A stretch of DNA of 64,000 bases from Nocardioides litoris (GCF_006346315.1 NZ_VDMR01000004.1:186001-250000); one strand, 5' to 3'. Numbered from the stretch's first letter, positions 34,676 through 43,322 are shown. Notes: generated from the letters alone by a model not told the origin. Numbers and translations are program-made.

Positions 34676-36733
34676 CTACGACGCCGCGCGGCCCGCCCGC
34701 GACGCGGGGAGGGGCGCGGGGTCGGCGCCGGGGAGGGTGAGCACGAACCGGCTGCCCCGGCCGCCGGGGGCGTCCTCGACCCGGATCCGGCCGCCGTGCC
34801 GCTCGACCACGGTGCGGCACAGGGCGAGGCCGAGGCCGTGGCCGTGGATGTCGGCGTGCTCGCGGTGGGCGCGGTAGAAGCGGCTGAAGACGGCCTCGCG
34901 GTCCTCGGGGGCGATGCCGAGCCCGTTGTCGGTGACCCGGACGACGACCTCGGAGCTGCCGTCGTCGTCGGGCGGCACGGCGTCGACGACGACGTGCGGC
35001 GCGACGGCCGGGTCGGCGTACTTGAGCGCGTTGCCGACCAAGTTGACCATGAGCTGGCGCACCAGGCCGGCGTCGGCGCGCACCGGGGGCAGGTCGAGGA
35101 CGACGACCGCGTCGTCGGCGCCCTGGACGGCGACGACGTCGCGGACCAGCGCGGCCAGGTCGACGTCGACGAGCTCGAGGGCCTGCCCGGTGCTGCCGGC
35201 GTGGGCGAGCAGGTCCTCGATGAGGGTGCCCATCCGGTCGGTGGCCTCGTGGGCGTGGTCGAGCCAGCTGACGAGGTCCTCGCGGGTGGCGCGGCCCAGG
35301 CCGAGCTGGACGAGCTCGACCCACCCGCGGGCAGCGGTGAGGGGCGAGCGCAGGTCGTGGGCCACCATGCCGGCGAACCCGGCCAGCTCGTCGCGCTGGG
35401 CGCGGTCGGCGGTGACGTCACGGTAGACCGCGACGACACCGGGTCCGGCGGCGAACGGTCGCAGGTCGTCCAGGCGGGCGGCGGCCGTGGACAGCACCGT
35501 GGGGCTGCGGCCCTCGCGGACCAGCACGAGGTCCTCGGCCACGGCCGACCCGTCACGGATGGCCTTGCTCGACGGCAGCTCCTCCACAGGCATCCGGGTG
35601 CCGTCGGGGCGGTGGACGACGGCGCGCCGGTTGCTGGTGATGCCGTGCTCGTCGAGCATCACGGCCGCCGCCGCGTTGCGGGCGACCACGCCGCCCTCGA
35701 GGTCCATGACCACGACGCCGTCGGTGATCTCGTCGGCCACCGCGCGGTAGAGGTCGGCGCGCGAGCGGGCCTCGGCCTCGGCCTCGGCCGAGCGCGCCAG
35801 CGAGCGGCGCTGGTCGCTGAGGCTGGCGGCGAGCACCAGCCCCACAGCCGCGGAGACCGCCACGAACAGCTGGACGTCGACCGCCTGCGCCGTCGGGTCG
35901 TCGAGGGCGGCGAACGGACCCGTGCCGGCCAGGGTGAGCATGATGGCGGCGGCGCCGAAGGCGGCGACGAAGGCCGCCACGACCGGCCCGCTGAACCGCA
36001 GCCCGACCCAGACCGTGACCGCGAGGAGGGGGTAGAACGCCGACGGCCCGCCCTCGCGGAACACCACGGCGAAGGCGGCCGCGGTGACCGCGACGACGGC
36101 GGCGAGCTCGAGGAGCCGGGCGGTGGTCAGGTCGGGCGGGCGCAGCGGTCGACGGGCACGCAGGGGCGTCGCGACGAGCACGACCACGGCGACGACGGCC
36201 GTCGTCCCGGCCAGGTTGCGACCCCACCAGAGGGCGAACGCGGACCCGGCCGAGATGCCGGTCCCGTCCGCCAGCGCCAGGGCCAGGGTGCCGCCGGCCG
36301 CGCCGAGCAGGGTGGCTGCGACCGAGCCCGTGACCAGGCGGACCGTGCCGCGCGCGGTCTCCAGCGGAGGTGGACCGTCGTCGGGCCCGGGGACCCGGGC
36401 GACCGGGCCGAGGACCAGGGCGCCGGCCAGGCTCTGGACCACGTTGGCGGCGGCCAGGGCGGGGGCGAGGGCGCCGGAGGCCCCCGTCGCGGCGAGCACC
36501 GCCCCGGCGACGACCGCGTGCAGGGCCAGGGCGACCGCGAGGTCGCTCCGCGGCCGGACCGCCGCCCAGGCCAGCCACAGCACCCCGACGCCGGCCGCCG
36601 GCCAGACCAGGCTGACCTGGCCGCCGTCGGGCACGGTCGCCCGCCCGACCAGCGCGGCGACGGCGTACGCCGCGGCGAAGCAGAGCTGGATGCGCAGCGC
36701 ACCCACCGACCGCTCCCGCGGGCCTGCCTCCAC
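34676..36733 (-). CDS. Membrane sensor histidine kinase (MASE1-PAS-HisKA-HATPase)
   Basis: This 685-residue kinase has about eight transmembrane helices in residues 1-300 arranged as a MASE1 sensor (VSLVWPAAGVGVLWLAWAAV is diagnostic), a PAS domain (YRAVADEITDGVVVMDLEGG), the HisKA H-box AGMVAHDLRSPLTAARGW and an ATPase domain with N-box MVNLVGNALKYA, G1 VTDNGLGIAPEDREAVFSRF and G2 GHGLGLALCRTVVERHGG. All catalytic boxes are intact. The signal is unknown. Candidate partners are the orphan receiver proteins on either side. GTG at 36733 is the start. Confidence 0.9.
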   Translation of the reverse strand: MEAGPRERSVGALRIQLCFAAAYAVAALVGRATVPDGGQVSLVWPAAGVGVLWLAWAAVRPRSDLAVALALHAVVAGAVLAATGASGALAPALAAANVVQSLAGALVLGPVARVPGPDDGPPPLETARGTVRLVTGSVAATLLGAAGGTLALALADGTGISAGSAFALWWGRNLAGTTAVVAVVVLVATPLRARRPLRPPDLTTARLLELAAVVAVTAAAFAVVFREGGPSAFYPLLAVTVWVGLRFSGPVVAAFVAAFGAAAIMLTLAGTGPFAALDDPTAQAVDVQLFVAVSAAVGLVLAASLSDQRRSLARSAEAEAEARSRADLYRAVADEITDGVVVMDLEGGVVARNAAAAVMLDEHGITSNRRAVVHRPDGTRMPVEELPSSKAIRDGSAVAEDLVLVREGRSPTVLSTAAARLDDLRPFAAGPGVVAVYRDVTADRAQRDELAGFAGMVAHDLRSPLTAARGWVELVQLGLGRATREDLVSWLDHAHEATDRMGTLIEDLLAHAGSTGQALELVDVDLAALVRDVVAVQGADDAVVVLDLPPVRADAGLVRQLMVNLVGNALKYADPAVAPHVVVDAVPPDDDGSSEVVVRVTDNGLGIAPEDREAVFSRFYRAHREHADIHGHGLGLALCRTVVERHGGRIRVEDAPGGRGSRFVLTLPGADPAPLPASRAGRAAS

Positions 36734-36885
36734 GTCGTGTCCCCTGTCCCGGTCGACTGACGGCCCCAGGGTGGCACGTCCTGCCGCGTCGTGCGCGGCC
36801 CCGGCCTCGTCCGTCGGTGTGAGGGAGCCGTGAGGTTCAGCGTCCCGCAGGCATCATCGCGGCCCGGGTCGGGCACGATCGGAGG

Positions 36886-37485
36886 ATGCAACGCACCGGG
36901 GACGACGGCCGTGCCGTGGCCGACCCTCGCCCCGACGCGCTCGAGCGCGCACGTGCCGAGCTGGCCTCGGTGACCAACCACGAGATGCGCACCTCGATGA
37001 CAGCCGTGCTCGGCCTGACCCGCTTGCTGCGCGAGGGCGCCGCCGGCCCGGTGACCGAGCAGCAGGAGGCGTTGCTCGCCCGCATCGAGGCCAACGGCCA
37101 GCGGCAGCTCGAGCTGGTCGAGCAGCTGCTCGGCGCCGCCGCGACGCCCGACGCCCCGACCGCCCCTCGCGCGGCCCAGCCCACGGAGGGCACGATCGTC
37201 GACCTGCGCCTCGTCGTCCGCCGGGCCGCGGCCGCCCTGCACGAGCGGGCCGGACGGCGGCTGCGGGTCGTGCTCGACCTCGGCGAGGCGCCGCTGTGGG
37301 TCAGCGGCGACCGGCGCCGGGTCCAGCGCGACCTCGACGAGGCCCTGACCGCCGCGTCCGCCCACGCGGCCCGCCGCGGCGGGGTGGTCCGGGTGCGCTG
37401 CGCCCGCCGGGCCGACCAGGTCGTGGTGTCCGTGGCGGCGGGCCGGCTCGGCCGCGGCGTCGAGGTCGCCCTCCCCGCAGCCTGA
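36886..37485 (+). CDS. Stripped-down histidine kinase-like protein
   Basis: This 199-residue cytoplasmic protein has a HisKA-like dimerisation helix pair with His32 in SVTNHEMRTSMTAVLGLTRLL, followed by an ATPase-like region in which the N-box is reduced to DEALTAASAHAARRGG and the G1, F and G2 boxes are missing. It could be a phosphotransfer protein or a decoy rather than an autokinase. Its codon bias is normal and its frame unbroken, so it is not simply debris. It is divergent from the large kinase and convergent with two response regulator genes. Confidence 0.75.
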   Translation: MQRTGDDGRAVADPRPDALERARAELASVTNHEMRTSMTAVLGLTRLLREGAAGPVTEQQEALLARIEANGQRQLELVEQLLGAAATPDAPTAPRAAQPTEGTIVDLRLVVRRAAAALHERAGRRLRVVLDLGEAPLWVSGDRRRVQRDLDEALTAASAHAARRGGVVRVRCARRADQVVVSVAAGRLGRGVEVALPAA

Positions 37486-37492
37486 CCGCGGT

Positions 37493-37858
37493 TCAGGCCG
37501 GCGGCAGGAGCGCGGCGACGCGCGCCTCGAGGACGGACAGGTCGAACGGCTTGGACAGGTAGTCGTCGGCGCCTGACTCGACCGCGGCGTCGCGGTCGAG
37601 CGCGACGGTCGACCCCGACATCACCAGCACGGGGGTGCGCACCCCGTCGGCGCGCAGCCGGCGCACGACGTCGAGGCCGGTCAGCGTGCCGGCCATCTGC
37701 ACGTCGAGGACCACCAGCGCCGGGTCGACCTCGGCGTGGCGCGCCAGCACCTCCTCGCCCGTCCGGCAGAGCACGCAGGTGTGGCCCAGCAGCGAGAGCA
37801 CCGCTCGCACCATCGGGCCGAGGTCGGGGTCGTCCTCCCCGACGAGGACGTCGCTCAC
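37493..37858 (-). CDS. Single-domain response regulator
   Basis: This 121-residue protein is a bare receiver: VLVGEDDPDLG acidic pocket, phospho-acceptor Asp in LVVLDVQMAGTLTG, Ser in LVMSGSTVA and Lys in DDYLSKPFDLS. It is translated from a GTG that overlaps the stop of the upstream response regulator (GTGA), so the two are made in fixed ratio. It may receive or drain phosphate from that protein's C-terminal helical module. Confidence 0.85.
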   Translation of the reverse strand: MSDVLVGEDDPDLGPMVRAVLSLLGHTCVLCRTGEEVLARHAEVDPALVVLDVQMAGTLTGLDVVRRLRADGVRTPVLVMSGSTVALDRDAAVESGADDYLSKPFDLSVLEARVAALLPPA

Positions 37859-38904
37859 GCCTCGGCGTCCTCGTGGCCGTGCGCGTGGCCGTGCGCGTGG
37901 CCGTGCGCGTGGCCGTGCTGGCCGTCGTGCTGGAGGTCGTCCCCGTGCGTCTCGGCCTGCGCGACCAGGTCGGCCACGCGCTGGGTGAGGCCGTCGATGC
38001 GCTCGAGAGCAGCGCGGGTGTCGTCCGGGACGTCACCCGGCGCCCGGACGAGCAGCTGCACGGCCATCCGCAGCGCCGTCACCGCGTTGGCCAGGTCGTG
38101 GCGGCAGGCGGCCGGTCCGCCCGCCCCGCCGTACGACGGCAGCGGGTCCGGTTGGTCGGGGGGCGCGGGCGCGGCGGGCGCGGCGGGCGCGGCGGTGGGG
38201 TCGACGACCGGCGCGATCCACCGGTAGCCGCTCCCGCTGTCGGTGCGGATGAAGCGGGGCGCCCGGGCGTCGTCGCCGATCTTGGCCCGCAGGGTGCGGA
38301 CGTGGGTGCGGAGCGCCTCGCGGGTCTCGTCGCCGTAGCTGTTGTCCCAGACCTGCTCGAGGAGCCAGCCGTGGGTCATCAGCCGCTCGGGGTGGGTGAC
38401 CAGCTGCCGCAGCAGCCGCCACTCGGTCGGGGTCAGCCGGACCTCCTGGGCCTCGCCCCCGGTGCCCGCGAGCACCCGGTTGGCGGCCAGGTCGACCTCG
38501 AGGCCCTCGAAGACGAGCGTCTGGGCCACGGAGCCGGCGTCCCCGACGCGGCGGCGGGAGAGCGCACGCAGCCGGGCGAGCAGCTCGTCGAGGCCGAACG
38601 GCTTCTGCAGGTAGTCGTCGGCGCCCGCGTCGAGCGCCTCGGCCTTCTGCCGGGTCTGCGAGGCACCGGAGAGCACCAGGATGGGGGCGGCCAGCCACGG
38701 CCGCACCCGGCCGATGACCTCCAGGCCGGGCAGGCCGGGCAGGCCGAGGTCGAGCACCACGAGGTCGGGGGAGCTGGTGGCGGCGAGCTCGACGGCCTCG
38801 ACGCCGTCGTGGGCAGCGACGACCTCGTACCCGGCGCGGCCGAGCGCGCTGGTCAGCGCCGCGGTGAGCTGGGGTTCGTCGTCGACGACGAGCACGCGGG
38901 TCAC
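37855..38904 (-). CDS. OmpR-family response regulator with HDxxN helical module and His-rich tail
   Basis: Residues 1-120 of this 349-residue protein form a receiver (VLVVDDEPQL, LVVLDLGLPGLPG, YLQKPFGLDEL), and about 125-225 an OmpR/PhoB winged helix (RLTPTEWRLLRQLVTHPERL, then THVRTLRAKIGDD and GSGYRW). An Ala/Pro linker then leads to two amphipathic helices, the first with CRHDLANAVTALRMAVQLL (His269), like the HDxxN phosphotransfer helix of HisKA-type domains, and the second ALERIDGLTQRVADLVAQAE. The end is HGHAHGHAHGHAHGHED, a likely metal-binding tail coded by a 12-bp repeat. Neither addition is usual for this family. GTG start at 38904. Confidence 0.82.
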   Translation of the reverse strand: MTRVLVVDDEPQLTAALTSALGRAGYEVVAAHDGVEAVELAATSSPDLVVLDLGLPGLPGLEVIGRVRPWLAAPILVLSGASQTRQKAEALDAGADDYLQKPFGLDELLARLRALSRRRVGDAGSVAQTLVFEGLEVDLAANRVLAGTGGEAQEVRLTPTEWRLLRQLVTHPERLMTHGWLLEQVWDNSYGDETREALRTHVRTLRAKIGDDARAPRFIRTDSGSGYRWIAPVVDPTAAPAAPAAPAPPDQPDPLPSYGGAGGPAACRHDLANAVTALRMAVQLLVRAPGDVPDDTRAALERIDGLTQRVADLVAQAETHGDDLQHDGQHGHAHGHAHGHAHGHEDAEA

Positions 38905-39163
38905 GCCTGCAGATGGTAGGCGCTCAGGCCCCGGGCGTGTCGAAGGACCGACCCGCGACTGGCCCACGACGGGTCCGCGACCGGCACCGGGGCGCGGGGG
39001 ACGCCGTGCGCCCGGTGCCGGACGAGACTGGTGGACGGTCGCCGGTCCGGCTGCTTCGCACCCCCATGCGTTCCGCGCAGTCAAGACCAGGTCGCCCAGC
39101 GACCCTCCCGATCCGTTCCGGCGACCGTCTGCGTCCACTGTGCTCGCACGCCGTGGGCAAAGA
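38905..39163. other. Intergenic region without recognised gene
   Basis: The left part of the 442-bp gap between two divergent response regulators holds no convincing open frame or hairpin. It should contain the promoter of the leftward operon, but no clear TANNNT box was assigned. Confidence 0.5.
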
Positions 39164-39284
39164 GTGAGGGGAAGGCCGCCGGCTCGTGAGCGTTCCGTGA
39201 GCGGCCGCGACGCTGCACCTCGGACCAGGTGCCTGCACACGACTTCCTCACGCCCACGAGGCCGCACGCTCACACCGACCTCAC
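39164..39284. promoter_or_regulatory. Helically phased GTGAG/CTCAC array
   Basis: GTGAG occurs at 39164, 39186 and 39197, and its complement CTCAC at 39247, 39269 and 39280. Spacings are 22 and 11 bp in both sets, that is, exact multiples of a helical turn. Flanks extend the word to CGTGAGSG in most copies. Direct repeats at 11 bp are the usual binding pattern of OmpR-family regulators such as the one encoded immediately to the left. The array sits between the divergent regulator genes. Confidence 0.6.
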
Positions 39285-39346
39285 GGCCACCGGACCACGA
39301 TGGAGGGGTCCCGCCATGGGGGCGGGCGCCGCATCGGGGAGCAGGC

Positions 39347-39736
39347 ATGTCGAGTCGGGGAGCGGTCCAGGGACGCAAGACGATCCTGGCCGTCGACGAC
39401 GAGCCCGACGTGCTCGAGCTGCTCTCGGTCACGCTCGGCACGACGGGCCACCAGGTGCGCACGGCAGCCACCGGCCAGGAGGCCCTGGCCCACCTCGACG
39501 GCGCCGACCTGCTCGTCGTCGACGTGATGATGCCCGGCCTCAGCGGGCTCGACCTGGCCCGTCGGGTCAGCGACGGCCCGACCCCGCGCCCGCGCATCCT
39601 GATGCTCTCCGCGCTCGGGTCGCCCGACGACGTGCGCCGCGGGTACGACGCGGGCGCCGATGACTACCTCGCCAAGCCCTTCGCGGTGCGCGAGCTGGTC
39701 GACCGGGCGCTCGCGCTGCTCGACCGTCCGGCCTGA
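39347..39736 (+). CDS. Single-domain response regulator
   Basis: This 129-residue receiver has TILAVDDEPDVLELL, the phospho-acceptor Asp in LLVVDVMMPGLSG, Ser in LMLSALGSPDD and Lys in DDYLAKPFAVREL. No output domain follows. ATG at 39347 has a GGGGAGCAGG ribosome binding site. It is divergently arranged with the OmpR-type regulator and is tail-to-tail with the ABC-F gene 4 bp away. Confidence 0.85.
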   Translation: MSSRGAVQGRKTILAVDDEPDVLELLSVTLGTTGHQVRTAATGQEALAHLDGADLLVVDVMMPGLSGLDLARRVSDGPTPRPRILMLSALGSPDDVRRGYDAGADDYLAKPFAVRELVDRALALLDRPA

Positions 39737-39740
39737 GCGC

Positions 39741-41351
39741 TCACCCCGGCGCCTCCTCGGCGCCGAGGTCGACCACCCGGTCGACCCCGACGTCGCGCAG
39801 GAACGCCGGGTCGTGGCTGACGACGACCAGTGCGCCGGCGTACGACGACAGGGCGGAGACCAGCGCGTCGTAGCTGGCCAGGTCGAGGTTGTTGGTGGGC
39901 TCGTCGAGCAGCAGCAGCTGCGGCGCGGGCTCGGCGAGCAGCACCACGGCCAACGCGGCTCGGAACCGCTCGCCGCCGGACAGCGTGCCCGCCGGTCGCT
40001 CGGCCCGCTCGCCGCGGAACAGGAACCGCGCCAGCGCCGCCCGCACCACCCGCGGCTCGGCCTCGGGCGCCCGGGCCCGCACGTTGTCGACCACAGTCAG
40101 GTCGTCGTCGAGCACGGTCGCGTCGATCCGCTGGGGCAGCAGGCCCACGGGCACGTGCACCTCGACCGAGCCCGCCGCCGGCGCGAGGAGCCCGGCGACG
40201 GTGTGCAGGAGGGTCGTCTTGCCCGACCCGTTGGGCCCGACGACCGCGACCCGGTCGGGGCCGGCCACCTCGAGGTCGACCGCCGCGCCCGTCCGCAGCA
40301 CCAGGTCGTGGGTCTCGAGCACGCGACGCCCGCGGGGCACCGCCGTGCCGGGCAGGTCGATGCGCACCTCGCGGTCGACCCGCAGCCGGTCCTCGGCCGC
40401 GTCGAGCCGCTGCCGCGCCGCGTCGAGCCGGTCGTCGTGCAGGGCGCGGTAGCGCGAGGCGTGCTTCTCCGAGCGGTTCTGCCAGAAGTGCTGGGCGCCC
40501 TTGCCCATGCTGGAGGTCACCGCGTTGCGGGCCCCCTGGCGACGTCGCTGGGCGACCAGGCGCTCGGCCTCGGCCCGGTCGGCCCGCTGGCGCCGCACGT
40601 CGGCGCGGGCGGAGACCACCGCCTGCTCGGCCGCCTCCTGCTCGGCGGCCACCTGCTCGGCGTACGCCGTGAACCCGCCGCCGTACCACCGGACCGTGCC
40701 GTCGCGCAGGTCGCCGATGCGGTCGACGTGCTCGAGCAGGTCGCGGTCGTGGCTGACCACCAGCAGCGAGCCCGACCAGGTGTCGACGAGGTCGACCAGC
40801 CGCGCCCGGGCGTCGGCGTCGAGGTTGTTGGTGGGCTCGTCGAGCAGCAGCACGTCGGGCGGGTCGAGCAGCAGGCGGGCCAGCCCGAGCTGCACGACCT
40901 CGCCGCCGGAGAGCTGGCCCAGCTGCCGACCGAGGACGTCGTGGGGCAGGCCGGCCCGGGCCAGGGCCGCGGTCGCGCGCTCCTCGAGGTCCCAGTCGTC
41001 GCCGACGGTGTCGTAGTCGGCGGGGTCGACCGAGCCCGCCTCGATGGCCCGCAGGGCCAGGAGCCGGCCGGTGACGCCGAGCAGGTCGGTGACGGGCCGG
41101 TCGACGTCGAGGGCGAGGTCCTGGCGCAGCACGTCGACCCGCCCGCGGGCGGTGACGTGGCCCGCGGTCGGGGCCAGCTCGCCGGTGGCGAGCCGCAGCA
41201 CGGTGGTCTTGCCGGAGCCGTTGGTGCCGACCAGCGCCGACCGGCCGGGCGGGACGAGCAGGTCGAGACCGTCGAGGACGGGGGTGCCGTCGGGCCAGGC
41301 GAACGAGACGCCGGCGAACGCCAGGACGGATGGCGGGGGGGACGAGGGCAT
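39741..41351 (-). CDS. ABC-F family ATPase
   Basis: This 536-residue soluble protein has two ABC domains and no membrane segments. Walker A sequences are GTNGSGKTT and GPNGSGKTT; signatures are QLSGGEVVQLGLARLLL and TLSGGERFRAALAVVLL; both Walker B sites are followed by LLLDEPTNNLD. The linker between the domains is long and charged (about residues 225-320). ABC-F proteins bind the ribosome E site and either relieve stalling or protect against ribosome-targeting antibiotics. Which applies here cannot be told. ATG at 41351. Confidence 0.88.
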   Translation of the reverse strand: MPSSPPPSVLAFAGVSFAWPDGTPVLDGLDLLVPPGRSALVGTNGSGKTTVLRLATGELAPTAGHVTARGRVDVLRQDLALDVDRPVTDLLGVTGRLLALRAIEAGSVDPADYDTVGDDWDLEERATAALARAGLPHDVLGRQLGQLSGGEVVQLGLARLLLDPPDVLLLDEPTNNLDADARARLVDLVDTWSGSLLVVSHDRDLLEHVDRIGDLRDGTVRWYGGGFTAYAEQVAAEQEAAEQAVVSARADVRRQRADRAEAERLVAQRRRQGARNAVTSSMGKGAQHFWQNRSEKHASRYRALHDDRLDAARQRLDAAEDRLRVDREVRIDLPGTAVPRGRRVLETHDLVLRTGAAVDLEVAGPDRVAVVGPNGSGKTTLLHTVAGLLAPAAGSVEVHVPVGLLPQRIDATVLDDDLTVVDNVRARAPEAEPRVVRAALARFLFRGERAERPAGTLSGGERFRAALAVVLLAEPAPQLLLLDEPTNNLDLASYDALVSALSSYAGALVVVSHDPAFLRDVGVDRVVDLGAEEAPG

Positions 41352-41600
41352 GGCGAAGCTCCCCTTCGTGGGGTCGAGGTCGGTGAGGACGGCCTCAGAG
41401 CTCCAAGACGGGCGCCGATCGTCGGGGGCAGGACGGCGTCGACCGTACGCCGGGCGCGCGGGCGCCCGCCACGGGTTTTGGCGCCGGGCCGGCGGGTGCC
41501 CGGCGTGTAGCGTGACGGGCGCCGCACAGCGTGGTGCGCGCCCGCCTCCCCGACCCTCCAGCCCGCTCGCCCGCTCGACCCACCCCCGCGAGGACCGCCC

Positions 41601-43235
41601 GTGCCCCACGCCCCCGACCGAGCCCCCGACCGTGGCCCCGACCGAGGCCCCGACCGCGCTGTCGTCCTGATCGCCGAGGAGCTCAGCCCGGCCACGGTGG
41701 AGGCCCTCGGGCCCGACGTCGCGGTGCGCCACGTCGACGGCACCGACCGGGCCGCATTCCTCGCCGCGGTCGACGACGCCGATGCCGTCCTGGTCCGCTC
41801 GGCGACCCAGGTCGACCAGGAGGCCCTCGACGCCGCCAAGCGGCTGCGCGTCGTCGCCCGTGCGGGCGTGGGCCTGGACAACATCGACGTGCGTGCCGCG
41901 ACCCTGGCCGGCGTCATGGTGGTCAACGCGCCGACGTCCAACATCGTCTCCGCCGCCGAGCTCGCCGTGGCCCTGATGCTCGCCGCGGCCCGCCACGTCT
42001 CGCCGGCGCACGCCGCGCTGCGGGCGGGGGAGTGGGACCGGGCCCGGCACACCGGCACCGAGCTGTACGAGAAGACCGTGGGCATCGTGGGGCTGGGGCG
42101 CATCGGCGTGCTGGTGGCCCAGCGGCTGGCGGCGTTCGGGATGAACGTCATCGCCTACGACCCCTACGTCCAGGCCGGCCGGGCCGCGCAGGTGGGGGTG
42201 CGCCTGGTCGACCTCGACACGCTGCTGGCGGAGTCGGACTTCGTGAGCGTGCACCTGCCGCGCACGCCCGAGACGATCGGGCTCATCGGCGCCGACCAGC
42301 TGGCGGTCGCCAAGCCGTCGCTCGTCCTCGTCAACGCCGCCCGCGGCGGCATCGTCGACGAGGAGGCGCTGCACCACGCGCTCGTGACCGGCCAGGTCGC
42401 GGCCGCCGGCCTCGACGTGTTCGCCGTCGAGCCGTGCACCGACAGCCCGCTGCTGCAGCTCGACAACGTCGTCGCCACCCCGCACCTGGGCGCCTCGACC
42501 CACGAGGCGCAGGAGAAGGCCGGCCTCGCCGCCGCCCGGTCGGTGCGGCTCGCGCTCGCCGGCGAGCTGGTGCCCGACGCGGTCAACGTGCAGGGCGGCA
42601 CCATCGCCGAGGACGTCCGCCCGGGCATCCCGCTCACCGAGAAGCTCGGCCGCATCTTCACCGGCGTCGCCGGCGAGGTGGCCCAGCAGGTCGACGTCGA
42701 GGTGCGCGGCGAGATCACCGAGAACGACGTCAAGGTGCTCGAGCTCGCCGCCCTCAAGGGCATCTTCACCGACGTCGTCCCCGACGTCGTCTCCTACGTC
42801 AACGCCCCGCTCCTCGCCTCCGAGCGCGGCACCGCCGTCCGCCTGGTGACCGAGCAGGACAGCCCGGACCACCGCAACCTCATCTCGATCCGCGGCACCC
42901 TCGCCGACGGGTCGCGGGTCTCGGTGAGCGGCACCCTCGTCGGCATCAACCAGCGCGAGCGGCTGGTCGAGGTCAACGGCTACGACATCGACCTCGAGCC
43001 CACCGACCACCTCGCGTTCTTCGCCTACCACGACCGCCCGGGCATGGTCGGCACCGTCGGTCGGGTGCTCGGCGAGGCCGGCGTCAACATCGCCGGCATG
43101 CAGGTCTCCCGCAACGCCAAGGGGGGCGAGGCCCTCGTCGCGCTCTCCGTCGACTCCGCCATCCCCACCGAGGTCCTCGCCGACATCGAGGCCTCGATGT
43201 CGGCCCACTCCGCCCGCTCGATCGACCTCGTCTGA
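41601..43235 (+). CDS. serA: D-3-phosphoglycerate dehydrogenase (long, ACT-containing)
   Basis: This 544-residue enzyme oxidises 3-phosphoglycerate with NAD+, the first step of serine synthesis. It has the substrate domain (LRVVARAGVGLDNIDV), the Rossmann core (TVGIVGLGRIGVLVAQRLAA), the catalytic Arg/Glu/His regions (NAARGGIVDEEAL and ATPHLGASTHEAQEKAG), an intervening ASB domain and a C-terminal ACT domain (HLAFFAYHDRPGMVGTVGRV). This is the form found in mycobacteria, where serine inhibits through the ACT/ASB domains. The N-terminal DRGPDRGPDR repeat is unusual and encoded by a 12-bp repeat. GTG at 41601. Confidence 0.95.
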   Translation: MPHAPDRAPDRGPDRGPDRAVVLIAEELSPATVEALGPDVAVRHVDGTDRAAFLAAVDDADAVLVRSATQVDQEALDAAKRLRVVARAGVGLDNIDVRAATLAGVMVVNAPTSNIVSAAELAVALMLAAARHVSPAHAALRAGEWDRARHTGTELYEKTVGIVGLGRIGVLVAQRLAAFGMNVIAYDPYVQAGRAAQVGVRLVDLDTLLAESDFVSVHLPRTPETIGLIGADQLAVAKPSLVLVNAARGGIVDEEALHHALVTGQVAAAGLDVFAVEPCTDSPLLQLDNVVATPHLGASTHEAQEKAGLAAARSVRLALAGELVPDAVNVQGGTIAEDVRPGIPLTEKLGRIFTGVAGEVAQQVDVEVRGEITENDVKVLELAALKGIFTDVVPDVVSYVNAPLLASERGTAVRLVTEQDSPDHRNLISIRGTLADGSRVSVSGTLVGINQRERLVEVNGYDIDLEPTDHLAFFAYHDRPGMVGTVGRVLGEAGVNIAGMQVSRNAKGGEALVALSVDSAIPTEVLADIEASMSAHSARSIDLV

Positions 43236-43245
43236 GGCCGTCGTC

Positions 43246-43312
43246 GGGATAGTGCGTCACCCGGTCAACGTGCGTGACGGACCTAGAGGTTGATGGGGTG
43301 ACGCACTATCCC
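43246..43312. terminator. Long inverted repeat between serA and the MocR gene
   Basis: GGGATAGTGCGTCACCC (43246-43262) and GGGTGACGCACTATCCC (43296-43312) are perfect 17-bp inverted arms enclosing 33 bp, in which GTCAAC and GTTGAT can pair further. No T-run follows. It lies between convergent genes and probably stops both transcripts, though arms this long and perfect may also be a mobile palindrome. Confidence 0.7.
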
Positions 43313-43322
43313 CGGCAGGGGC

